DNA of 33,384 nt from Seminavis robusta (taxonomy: Eukaryota > Bacillariophyta > Bacillariophyceae > Naviculales > Naviculaceae), in assembly GCA_903772945.1 (NCBI GenBank), contig CAICTM010001238.1, positions 1 through 33,384 on the forward strand. Direction: 5' to 3'. This document shows, one piece after another, positions 9,764 to 20,300 of the stretch (the stretch's first letter is position 1; each line of letters opens with the position of its first letter). The position numbers were made by a program, and so were the translations under genes. The notes below the pieces were generated by a model, which did not search any database, was not told the DNA's origin, and saw only the letters and a list, made by a program, of their open reading frames with translations.

Positions 9764-10170
9764 GTGTGGAGTCTTTGGTGTCTCCTCTGATGAGTATCTG
9801 AACTATGCACTGAAGAACAGAGAGGAATGGTTTAATTAAAAAGGGTGAAGATGCCGTGGCCCTCATGGTTGAGGAAGTCAAGGAGAAGTATGGAGTCAAG
9901 GGAGCACCCAACACTGCCCGCACCGGTAGAATGTCGTCAATTTTGGAGCCAGCTCCCATGGAGCAGTCCCTTCCCGCAGTCCCTGAAAAGATGGAGAAAG
10001 AGATGGACTGTTGAAAGGTGGGGAAGCTGCAATCGTGGGCAAGTCCACCTAAATTACTTGCTAGTATCTATCTAATCTTTGTTTACGTAATGCATCTTTG
10101 AAAATTTCGTATTATACGAAGCTGCCGAGTAGAGCCAGCTGGGATGACTTAGCTACTAAGTGACGAAGCC
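9764..10170 (+). pseudogene. Duplicated 3' tail of the cyclase-phosphodiesterase gene
   Basis: This stretch closely matches 22256-22645, the end of the last exon and the 3' flank of the cyclase gene, in the same orientation. It begins at GTGTGGAGTCTTTGG and covers the last 80 or so codons, the stop, and about 150 bp beyond, including GAAAGGTGGGGAAGCTG, TTATACGAAG and ACTAAGTGACG. In the coding part there is an extra TTAAA-type insertion near 9832 that makes an in-frame stop in the copied frame. The upstream catalytic regions are absent. Homology extends past the stop codon, so DNA duplication is more likely than capture of coding sequence alone. Without introns in the copied part, a retrocopy cannot be excluded. 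Confidence 0.9.
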
Positions 10171-10394
10171 AAGGATCGATCAATCAACCGACAAAAAGTG
10201 CTATACAGCCGTAGTAACAAATACGACGCCATCCAAAGAGCCGGCAACACCGTACACAAACAAAACTGATGGGTGGCCAGAAGAAAAATGCCCCAGAAGC
10301 CATCCTCCTGAGCAGGCAAGTGAGTCTAGGGGGCCCAGCCAACCAGCGCAAGAACGCAGCAGCTCACAGGAGTGAGCGAGCAAACTCGAAGACT
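10171..10394. other. Flank of the duplicated cyclase tail
   Basis: No gene is visible. Weak similarity to 22640-22760 (for example an ACACCGTACACAA word before ACTGAT) suggests that the duplication once extended further to the right. Confidence 0.35.
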
Positions 10395-10750
10395 GAGCTG
10401 CGGAACACAGCCATCGTTCGACTGCTGGGTACAGTACAGATACGAAAAACAACTACTAGTACAACATTGGACTCATCCTCATCTATGAATTCCGCACGTC
10501 AAAATGCAGGAGTGGGTGCCGAGCTATGCTAGGCACCACAACAAGAACAAGCTCGCAAGCACGAGCAGGAAGAGTCGAGTCTGTGCTGCGGAAACAGCCA
10601 TCGGAGCCAAGGTCGCGAAAAACAACTACAAGCGGAGCGGCGCCATACGCGGTAGGCTGCCACGAAGACCAAGACTTTTGAGCTGCGGGAACAGACATCG
10701 TTCGACTGGCGATACAATAATATCCCAGTTCTGATACGAAAAACAACTAA
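10395..10750. repeat. Three diverged direct repeats ending in ACGAAAAACAACTA
   Basis: Units at about 10395-10455, 10582-10629 and 10680-10750 start with GCTGCGG(A/G)A and AACA-CAGCCATCG or a close variant. They end in CGAAAAACAACTA. The first and third also share CATCGTTCGACTG. No coding function is recognised. Confidence 0.6.
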
Positions 10751-12362
10751 AAAAAGAAGCGTGAGCCGGAGCCGGGGCTACTGTACGTACGAAGCAGGGA
10801 TCATGGATACTGTGGTCGTACGAGCCAAACCGGAAGAGTGCAACACTAGGAGTGTTATCAAGGAACTAGCTAGTACAGACAGTAGATAGCAAGTTCCAAC
10901 AGGTACCCGTACTGCACAGGTACGGTACCTTTCGCGGGAGTGACGTGTCAGCGTCAACAGGCTGGATAATAGCAAATTTGCGGACTTCCACCAGCCAACA
11001 CGAGCAGTCAGTCAATCAAGACGACGACCACTGCTGCTGCAGCTACAGCTACGGCGACAAACAAGAAGTGACGAGAGCTACTACTAGCCAGTTGCTACTG
11101 CTACTGCCACGTCCAACACGAGCAGAAGCCGACATGCAACTGCGGAACGAGTTTCACCCACCCATTGGCAAAGCAAGCAGCGCATTCAAGTACCGTAAAA
11201 TTGAAAGAAAAACCACAAGACGGCCGAACTGATTGATCCGCCGATGCTGCCGACAACAAGAACGGCGACGCCGCCGACAGATACATAGTGCATCGGCCGC
11301 TATCTGCTAGCTAGTCGGTACTGTTACTAGCTAGCTATCAGCAAGATCGACAGGCAGCGCCATTACGCCGATAGTTAGGCCACAGCAACATCAGTTCGTA
11401 TGTCGCTACCGGTACGACGACAAGAACAAGAAGCGCAACGACGGCTTCCACTACTACTAGCCGGTCGCTACCGCTTCTATTAAGCACAACAATAAGAGTT
11501 CGCTACTACCATTGACGAACAACAGCACATGGATCGGTCCACGATACGGACAGCGGCAAGTGTCCACATCATCAACAAGATGCTATACCGTATGCCTGGA
11601 AGCTGACGCCAAATTGTGTTTGTGTTTGTGCTCTTGTGTTTAGCATACGGTAGATTAACGAGCGAAGGAATGAAGTAGTTTTTGACCAGAAAAGACCCTG
11701 AGAAGTACACCTAGACTCTTGCAGTTATTCCAAGCCTGTGGGGAAAATTCTTGGGTAAGCATTGATACATGTAGTTTAGCCATTACTCAGCAAGAGATTG
11801 AATTGCAGAGGCAGCTGGCTTTGGAGCTGGAAATATTGCTCTATTCCCAGTGCCAGTGGAGGGAGATCTCCATCAAGCAGACGTCTCCACTCCCAGCTCT
11901 TGCGTTAGCATACAAAAGAGCGGTTACTGTATGTGCGGAGAAGAGTGGAAGAAGAGGAGGTCAACGGAACAAGGAAACCGCGACAAGGAAATCGCGACGA
12001 GCGCCGACGCAACAACTGGACCATTCGGCAAGGTATCCAGGTGATCATCTACCAAGTCGAGGGTGCTCTACAAGATACATTATGTACACCAAGCAGTTCT
12101 TTGGTTAATCAGCCTCGTTCAAGCGGCCGATCAGTGGAAGCGACTGCCATCCACCAAAAGGGTAATTCCCAGTCGTGCCTCCAAAAGGGTCTGTGCACAG
12201 TTTCACAGAACTGCACCGTACCTCCGTTCCGAAAGCAAGCCGAGTCATTGTTCGATGTCATGGTCACAATTTCGATAGAAACGGGAACTCTGAACAATTC
12301 GTTTTGGTTTTTCCGTGCGTGTTGATCCACTGCCACCAATCGACAACTCGAAGCCCCACGGA
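10751..12362. other. Gene-free stretch rich in short palindromic words
   Basis: CTAG runs occur at 11307-11314 and 11327-11337, and words such as TACCGGTAC, GTACGTAC and GGTACC are frequent. Two overlapping plus-strand frames (11719-12108 and 11933-12325) encode basic, low-complexity sequence without a recognisable domain. They are not supported as genes. Confidence 0.5.
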
Positions 12363-12414
12363 GACACCGTTTGACTGTTCCGATTGCATCCAAGCATTGT
12401 CGAGGCAACAGAAC
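12363..12414 (+). repeat. Partial copy of the 239-bp tandem repeat
   Basis: These 52 bp, from GACACCGTTTGACTG to GAGGCAACAGAAC, match the tail of the repeat unit that is complete further right. They are cut off from the array by a 279-bp insertion. Confidence 0.9.
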
Positions 12415-12693
12415 GAACCGGCAGGTTTTGTATTGGTACCGTAGGATTTCTACATGTTCTACTGAAACCGACCGTTAAATACAAAACCGGCCGTTAACTA
12501 TCCCTTAAGTCATACAAAACCAGCCGTTATCGTTCCCTTCAAAACAAACCTGCTACTTAGGGCCGGCTGTGCCCCATCGGTCTCCGGCCTGACCATCGGG
12601 CTGTCGGGCTTGCGCCCTCTCTTAAGCCCTCGGTCAGACCTCCGACCTTGGGTCCCTGCCTCAACCCCTAAGTAAGCCGGTTTGTTTTTAATA
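12415..12693. mobile_element. Insertion in the array containing a foldback (MITE-like) element
   Basis: The insertion splits a repeat unit and is flanked by AGAAC at 12410-12414 and 12694-12698, which fits a 5-bp target duplication. Its left half contains two 33-bp direct repeats at 12479-12511 and 12512-12544, starting ATACAAAACC. Its right half, 12541-12688, is an imperfect palindrome: AAAACAAACC-TGC-TACTTAGGG on the left pairs with the reverse complement of CCCTAAGTAAGCCGGTTTG on the right, with one mismatch and one indel. The inner arms are also partly complementary. No protein is encoded. The TIR-like structure suggests a non-autonomous DNA transposon; the superfamily is unknown. Confidence 0.65.
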
Positions 12694-12698
12694 AGAAC

Positions 12699-13362
12699 AC
12701 TCTACTCTGTCATCTACCAACAGCGAAAGTCTTCAGGACCACTTTTAGATTTTCGTGACTGTGTTTGTTCAGCCCCGCTAAGTACTGGTACCACATACCA
12801 GGCAGACAGCAACACCTCTACACAACACTCAGCCAACACAACAACATCATGGGTACGTTCAAGAGCAAGAGGAGGATGCAGCAGCGACACCGTTTGACTG
12901 TTCCGATTGCATCCAAGCATTGTCGAGGCAACAGAACACTCTACTCTGTCATCTACCAACAGCGAAAGTCTTCAGGACCACTTTTAGATTTTCGTGACTG
13001 TGTTTGTTCAGCCCCGCTAAGTACTGGTACCACATACCAGGCAGACAGCAACACCTCTACACCACACTCAGCCAGCACAACAACATCATGGGTACGTTCA
13101 AGAGCAAGAGGAGGATGCAGCAGCGACACCGTTTGACTGTTCCGATGCATCCAAGCATTGTCGAGGCAACAGAACACTCTACTCTGTCATCTACCAACAG
13201 CGAAAGTCTTCAGGACCACTTTTAGATTTTCGTGACTGTGTTTGTTCAGCCCCGCTAAGTACTGGTACCACATACCAGGCAGACAGCAACACCTCTACAC
13301 CACACTCAGCCAGCACAACAACATCATGGATACGTTCAAGAGCAAGAGGAGGATGCAGCAGC
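12699..13362 (+). repeat. 239-bp tandem repeat, nearly three copies
   Basis: Units start with ACTCTACTCTGTCATC at 12699, 12938 and 13176, with periods of 239 and 238 bp; the second lacks one T in CCGATTGCATCC. The third ends after about 187 bp, at GATGCAGCAGC. Copies differ at only a few bases, so the duplication is recent. The units are not in one continuous reading frame. The array runs directly into the Pro- and Ser-rich leader of the copia remnant, so it may be an expanded piece of that element. Confidence 0.92.
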
Positions 13363-13870
13363 ATCACCCACCGGCAACACCAAAACCAAGTCGCAGTGAA
13401 CCACCAAGCAACAAAAAATCCACCTCTGCCAAGACATCACTGGATCCTCCTTCAGTTCACCTTCTACCTGTGTCCCCACCACAATCCTACCCACCTAGCG
13501 ATTCGTCTGTGGCCTCTTCTAACATTGCCAACCAACTATGATACCACAATGATGAGCTCAATGATTGCGAAGTCTGGGCCACAGACATTGGGAATGCACA
13601 TCTAGAATCCTACACGACGAGACAGTCCTCAACACTGCCTCCATGCCTCATTCCAAAATCTTGATGCTACATAATGCACTATTGTACCGCAAGATGAGGG
13701 AGGCTATTGATGCTGGGATCCTACACTTCCAATTACATGCCTGGAGAACACAACCCTGGTGACATACTCAGTAAGCACTGGGACAATGCATCGTTATGGT
13801 CACAGCTCCAGCCATTGCTGTTCTGGAAAGGGTGACACAGCTGCAATTGCTTGAGCAGACTGAGAAGAAA
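13363..13870 (+). mobile_element. Copia-type retrotransposon remnant with an internal deletion
   Basis: From 13363 a Pro- and Ser-rich frame resembles the spacer between integrase and reverse transcriptase in diatom copia pol. At 13551 another frame reads DELNDCEVWATDIGNAHLESYT, the start of the catalytic part of copia reverse transcriptase including its ATDIGNA motif. Almost directly afterwards comes the C-terminus of RNase H: LMLHNAL, YRKMREAIDAGILHF, then after a one-base shift MPGEHNPGDILSKHWDNASLW and PLLFWKGDTA, ending near 13854. Some hundreds of codons between the two motifs are missing. Stops and shifts in all frames show that it is dead. LTRs were not identified. Confidence 0.8.
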
Positions 13871-14199
13871 AAGAAGTCGACGGTCACCAATGAGGGGAGT
13901 GATAATGAGGAGTATTCTCCCACAACTCGGTTGGTGCCTGGGCTCGGTCGCAAGGCTCGGTCTGGTTGAGGTTCGATTTCTCATCCCAACTACATCCAAA
14001 TCATGGCCCACCATTCCAAGAATCGTGTACGTGCAGGGATTTACATGGCATGTCGTGCTGGACCTGCTTAGGGCAAGGTGACAACCGTGGGGTGATCTGT
14101 TCAATTGGATTTTCCCTGAAACAACAAGTCCTGGAAGATGGAACAACCCCCCGATGATCGTTACAGAGTGCCGGTTATTATGGGCCCGACTGTACCGCT
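13871..14199. other. No identifiable gene
   Basis: This is the sequence after the copia remnant. It may hold the 3' end of the element, but no LTR boundary, polypurine tract or known domain could be recognised. Confidence 0.4.
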
Positions 14200-14223
14200 A
14201 GTGCAATCCCTGCCGCCAAGCAT

Positions 14224-14660
14224 GGAATAGCCGATAGGTGTCTCGGTAAGCCAAGAGTGGGGGCATCCAAGGCAGGGACCTTGGTTTCCTTGCCGTCGCG
14301 AATGACAATGGCATCACTGGAGAGCATATTCTTGAGAGCTTCGGCGGCTTTCTCGGCAGAACCTTCCTGGACGATACCAATGGTGGTGTTGACAAAGTTC
14401 AGAGCAGCACTTGTTCAAACGTCACACCTGGGGCCACTGGTAGCACGACAGGAAGCACCACGAGTAGTCTCCATCCCCAAGTCTTTACGCAACCCGGAAC
14501 GCCAAATGGGCCAGAGTTGCAGCCACCGGCTCATGATTTCGTTGGCACGTATCCCACCTGCGGCCTCTGAGCGACCGTGCCGGGGGAGGTATCAGGTGCG
14601 GTGGGGTGCACAGCCAATCCAAAGTGAGTTGCAGCCTCCACACGGACCATAGTCGCGACA
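14224..14660 (-). pseudogene. Fragment resembling a P-type cation ATPase
   Basis: On the minus strand about 14410-14245 reads [20 protein letters not shown], then [23 protein letters not shown]. This strongly resembles the segment of cation P-type ATPases that runs from the second membrane helix into the actuator domain, before the PGD motif. Upstream, about 14640-14530, a shifted frame gives VEAATHFGLAVHP and SEAAGGIRANEI, which could be the usual N-terminal cation-ATPase region, but this part is weaker. The helix between is scrambled, and after KVPA the match is lost and stops follow. The phosphorylation and nucleotide domains are absent. Nothing in the window is its parent gene. Confidence 0.55.
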
Positions 14661-17270
14661 ACCCCCCCAATATCATCATCATCCATCTGTACCGGGCGGG
14701 GTTCCTCAATGGCATCAGAAAACCGTAACAACCACAGGGGCTCCTTGCCCGCTGGTCAAAGTCCCATCTGCATCGTCATTCTGTTCTTTTTGCGGAATCG
14801 AGGCGAAGCAGGACGACCAATGCCTTGACTACTTGACTACTCTCGGCTGCCTTTCGCTAGCGCCAACCAAGCCAGATAGTCTCTTGCTCTAGCTAGCTAG
14901 TACAGCTGAACAGCTAAACTTTTAAAATGGAACGCAGGAAAGAAGCAATTGGAGATCAACAAACCAATGTGTACAGCCCACTACCAGATACTGGAGTAGT
15001 TTTTTCCGAGTTCCGAGTGAGAGTCTACAGCACAGCTAGCTAGCTAGTCTAGTAACTACCAATAATCTAGTCAGAAAGAAACTTGCCACGATGTAGACAC
15101 TGCAGGAATGCCTGGGAACGAAATGGTAACATGGTAACCGGAACTGGTTCATCCGCATTGCTTGTTTTACGTTTACGTGGCAGCTTTTGCATCTGCAATC
15201 TGCGCGAATGGAGCAGAGGAGCTTTGTCATACTGAGTCTTTGGATTAGATGTCAGCCTGGGGTTTGTTCGCTGCCGCCTTGCGATACTTGCAATGGTGTG
15301 GGTACGGGACTGATACCGTACGGCTGACGCTGCTCTCTAATAGCTGCTAGCTAGCTAGTAGCTCCAGCTGGCTAGCTAGAAGCAAGTACATGCAGCCACT
15401 TCGGTCCTTTGTGGCTACTGAAGCAGAGTAACAGCGCCTGATCGGCAAAAAGGCTCTTTGCGTGGCACGTTTCTTGCATAGGCGAGCTCATAGGTGATCA
15501 CTGCTCACTGGTAATAAGGAAACTGACGAAAGCACAGAATCAAAATAAGGTCCTTGCCAATCCCCCAGCATCCGATAGACCGTCCGCACATTGCCTAGTT
15601 TAGCTGCTGGCTGGTTGTAAGAGAGCGGTACCTTTACACCAGTACATGCAGATGTATCTGGCTTGCTGAACATACCATGCCATGTATTTGGGAAGGAATA
15701 CACTGTATGACTGAGAGATAACTCCTTACTGGCAAAGACGGGGGGCTAAGGCTGAGGCTGAAGAGATAATGAACGTCAAGCAAGGCGGTTCCTGAAGAAG
15801 TTACATGATAAACCTGGCTAGCGAGCTGGCCACACTTGCCCTCGTACCTTACAGGAAGGACTGGGAATGGTAGATCACAGACATGGCTGTTTCGCAGAAC
15901 GCACTTGTACGTGACGCTTCCTTGAGACTGCAGGTGCCGGTAGTAGGAGTATTGTCGTAGTGCCGTACCCCTCCCGGTACTGTACGGTATGGCTGGTGTA
16001 AACCTGTGAGCTGCCTTTCCTTCAGCCTGGGAGAAGAAGGCAGCAGGTACCAGTAGGCTATGCAGTAACTACCATGTAGCTAGGCGATCTGCCTACCGGT
16101 AACGTACGATAGCTATTGCGAAGGCCTGCGCACGAGAAACCAACTCCATACCGTTAAGAGACTTGGCTGTTTCTGCCTAGAAGTTATAGGATCGGAAGAA
16201 GTTGTATTACATGTACCGGTATGATCAATCCTTCAGCCTGCAGGCAAGTGCTTAGCTTCATCTTTTAGGCTGGAGGCACTGTGTATCAGAGACTGAGTCG
16301 AGTCTGGTTTCTGAAAAGAAGTGGCCCCGGTCAAGCTTGGTGATGGCCGCTGCTACTACATTCTACATGTACTACTAGCTAGCTAGTACCGGGTATGATC
16401 CAGCACGGAGAACGGACTCCGATGCCTCAGATAGATGATTACCGTAACCCAAATAACTTGAGTACGGACGCAATAGTTCCTTGTTCCAGCGAGAAGCTTG
16501 AAAATTCTTGAATTGTTCTTGGACTCAGTTCTCGAATGTCCTTTTTGATGGTCTTTAAATCCCTTGTAGAGTTTTATGAACGCATGAAGACAACCTCTAA
16601 GCCATTAAAAGACTCTATTGCCGAACCCACAAAATGGACACATTCAAAGGCAAGGTTGGAATTAAAACGCTCACTGCACCATTGATCAGGAATCAATAAG
16701 CTGGTCTGAGAAAGTGAATCTATCAATCTATCAGCCAAGCTTTAACGTGTTGATCACCTTTTCTTTTAATGACAGCTCTGTGACCCAGTACGGTATTACG
16801 GTAATACCACTTCTTACGTGATAGAGGAACCAACTTTGTTACAGCTGTGTAACTGGGGTTCTTGATGCCAGTTCCTCTGGGACAAAAGACCCCAGATGCA
16901 GTGGCAGAGGTATCGTTGCGTCGCTCAAAGACCCTTCATCTATCTGTCGCGCTCGACAGGTACAATGGACACTTACTTACTTGGACGCCACTGTTTTATG
17001 GAGAGCTCTCTGGAATATCCCGCCATCAGATTCGGTAGCTAAAGGACGCTGTCAGTAGTATCAGAGCAATAATCGTGCCTGCACAGGAACAGTATTGTGC
17101 CGATCGGTACCGGTAGCTACCGAGCCCAACCCGCGATATTGCCTTCCCAACCTGGCATGGAAAGCTCACATTTCCACTTGGGTTGCCTTTGAAAACGCTC
17201 TTCTCTCGTTGTCTCCTTCATCGCCATAGTTCCCCTCGTTGAAAAATCAACCAAACTCCATCGGAACCCC
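14661..17270. other. Long gene-free stretch rich in palindromic words
   Basis: No frame here resembles a protein. CTAG runs lie at 14889-14900, 15037-15048, 15347-15358, 15372-15379 and 16375-16386. Words built from CCGGTAC and GGTACC are common, including the palindrome CGGTAGCTACCG near 17110. GGTATTAC-G-GTAATACC at 16792-16808 is a perfect inverted repeat. At 16823-16878 AGAGGAAC and GTTCCTCT face each other around a second small stem, GTTACA-GCTG-TGTAAC. The stretch includes the promoter of the cyclase gene, but no TATA box could be assigned. Confidence 0.6.
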
Positions 17271-17299
17271 CTTCTTCTTCTTCTTCTTCTTCTTCTTCT
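17271..17299 (+). repeat. CTT microsatellite in the presumed 5' UTR of the cyclase gene
   Basis: About nine and a half CTT units lie 36 bp before the start codon, within a pyrimidine-rich stretch that begins near 17190. Its length could vary between strains. Confidence 0.85.
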
Positions 17300-17334
17300 G
17301 CTTGTCTCCTTCGTCACCATAACATCAGTCAGCA

Positions 17335-20300
17335 ATGGGCAAACCAACAAAAGAATCCGAGTGGAGCGATGAGCTCGAGTCTGTTTCCAAAGATGACGAC
17401 GAGGAATCCGTCGGCACGGAAACGCAGCGTTCGTCACACGACATGTCTTCCTCGAGGGATGAAGAGGAAGAAGTCCGCAAGCAGTCGCAAAAGGAAACGG
17501 CCAAGGTCCAGACTTGGAGGATCCTCGTCTTTTTGGCGCTCTTGGCTACCGCGATCTCGGTCACGGCCACGACTTATGCCTTGCTTGTTCGTCAGGAAGA
17601 CGAAAACTTTCGTAATGTCGTAAGTCATGCTCCTGATGCTCGTGCTCTGATGTGTTGTCACCTGATCTTATGCAACTCACCTTTCAATCTATCTTGCACT
17701 TGACACATGCTTGCAATGCAGTTCTCCCAGTTTGCTCGTACCGTGGCTGATGCCGCCATTGACCAGCAGAAGGACCTCCGCACGGCTCTCAAGGGATTGT
17801 CCAACACCATGTCTCTCACGGCCGACACCATGAACAATGGGAACCCTCCTTGGCCCTTCCTCTTCCCTCCCATGTTTGAGGTCTACGCGCAAGATTACTT
17901 CAAGGTCAGCAAGGCAGAGTTTGTCGGGATTAGTACCATTGTCACCCGTGAGCAGCGCGAGGACTGGGTCAACTTTTCCACGGCCAACTACCAACAAGTC
18001 ATTCAAGATGCTCACTACATTCGCTTTGGCAATCTCAACAAGCTCGATAACAATACCAAAAAGTACAAGCAGTTCATCAGCAAAAAGACACCGGATGGAT
18101 TTGTCCCCAATGACGAACGTGACTTGTACTTTGTCCGCTCCGTCCAGTCTCCTCCTCCGCGCAAGTACTCACTCGTCAATTGGGATCTCACGTCGAATCC
18201 ACAGATCAATGCATCCATGCGAAGTGCCATGCGTCTCCGCAATGAAACCGTTGTCAGCAACATTCGTCCCTTTCTCGGCTTGGCGGATGAAGAACATCAG
18301 GGATTCCACAGTGATGAGAATGCGGACAATCCTCATTGCTTTGCCTTTCATCCCGTCTTCCAGTATGCTGGCGATCTAAACTCCAAGGTCGTTGCCATGA
18401 TCTCCACCGCCACTGCCTTTGACGCCTCTATGCGCAATCTTCTGCCCTCCAATGTCAAGGGAATGCTATGTGTCATTCAGAACACCTGCAACCAGACATT
18501 TAGCTACATGATTGAAGGAAAGGAGGCATACTATCAAGGATTTGAAGACAACCATGATCCTTCCTACGATGACATGGCGTTGCAGGTACCCTTGACTGTC
18601 ATTGCCCATCCAGAGGTCGTCAACACACCAGGCAATTGCATGTATTCCATGGTAAGTCGTCACCTAGTTGATCGCTCTTGTCTTTTTGCGGAGCCCGGCG
18701 GCTCAACGGACTCTTTTTTGTTCCTTCTGATTGCTATGTTCATTGTTGTAGAAGATATACCCTACGAAAGAGTTTGAGAATGACTATAAGACATCAACTC
18801 CGTTGATATTTGCTGCTGTGGTGGCAGGAACCTTCGTGGCGGTGGCACTCGTCTTCTTCACATACGACTACTTTGTTCTCAAACGAAATGAAATCATGAT
18901 CAGCAACGCGGGTACGTAGTATCATACCAAAGTCTCGCTTCAAGTGGTTGCATGATCGGTCACACTAACACACACCTCAATTGCACGCTGTATCCTTTTC
19001 TATACACAGCTCAATCCAGCGCCATTGTCAGTAGCATTGTACCTGATCACCTCAAGGACCGTTTGCTCAGTCATCAGCAGCAAATCAACGAGCAGAACAA
19101 GCAAAACAAGGCATCCGGGGGGTCTCGAAGGTCTTCATCGGGCAGTCTCAAAATGTTTCTCAATGATGGAAGCAAACAACTTGGAATGGACAATTCCGCC
19201 GTGGAGGCACCTTTGGCCGATCTCTTTTTGGAAACGACAGTGGTACGTTGCATGCATCATCGCGGCTCTGCCGATGAATCAAGAGTACGAGGCTCCTCAC
19301 AACTGACTGACTGCTGCACTGTACTGTTCTCTCTCTTTAGCTGTTTGCCGATATCAGCGGATTTACGGCCTGGAGTTCTGTTCGCGGTACGTTTCCAGTT
19401 GCTCTTGTACTAGCTAGCTAGCTTGATTCGGTTGTCGGTCTAGCCTCACACAGCTGTATTCTCTCATGTGCTACCCACCTGCAGAACCAACACAGGTATT
19501 CGTTTTGCTCGAGACCTTGTTCCAATCCTTTGACAGGATAGCCAAGAAACGCCGAGTTTTCAAAGTGGAAACAGGTGCGCTCGCTCGAGGCTTCTTGTCT
19601 CTCAATTTTTCGAAGTAAATGATTGCTCACACTAACATACTCTCCATTCATTGTCCTGACCCATCTAGTCGGAGATTGCTATGTAAGTTCCTACCTTGCG
19701 CTGGTCGTGTCTTTGTTTGACTGAGAGGTTTCTCCAAGGCTAAAGCTTGACTCCACATTTTGCCAAAAGGTCGCCGTCTGCGGATTACCTGATCCTCGAC
19801 GAGAGCATGCAGTTGGTGAGTGCAGCCAGATGGACTACGCTTGTCCTCCCGTACGATGTCGATGCTTGCCTCACGAGCGATGCTCTTTGAATCTATCCAG
19901 TCATGGCACGCTTCGCCCAGGACATTCTCAGCAAGTTCTACACTCTTACCAGGAAGCTCGAGGTGACTTTGGGTCCCGACACTGCTGATCTTTCCCTAAG
20001 GATTGGTAAGTACTTGGGCGGGGCGGCTACTCTTGCGGTGTGTCAAGAGCTAACCGTTCCACTGCATCAACCTTCATTTGCTACAACTATCTAGGCATTC
20101 ACAGCGGCCCGGTCACAGCCGGTGTTTTAAGGGGAGAGCGGGCAAGATTCCAGGTACGATTCTGAGAGCAGTGCCTCTGGAGTGCCGCGATTTCTTGCTC
20201 ACTTGATTCATTCTAACCTTGGCTTCTGTCTTCCCTCGACCCCCAGTTGTTTGGTGATGTGCGTACAAACCAGTGTTTGATTCCTGCCGCCTCTTGCACC

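Noticed and set aside
11719..12325. Overlapping plus-strand frames of about 130 codons as gag or pol debris
   Set aside because: No zinc knuckle, protease or other retrotransposon motif could be found.
12699..13362. The 239-bp tandem units as a CRISPR-like array
   Set aside because: Units are contiguous with no unique spacers, and the context is a eukaryotic retrotransposon.
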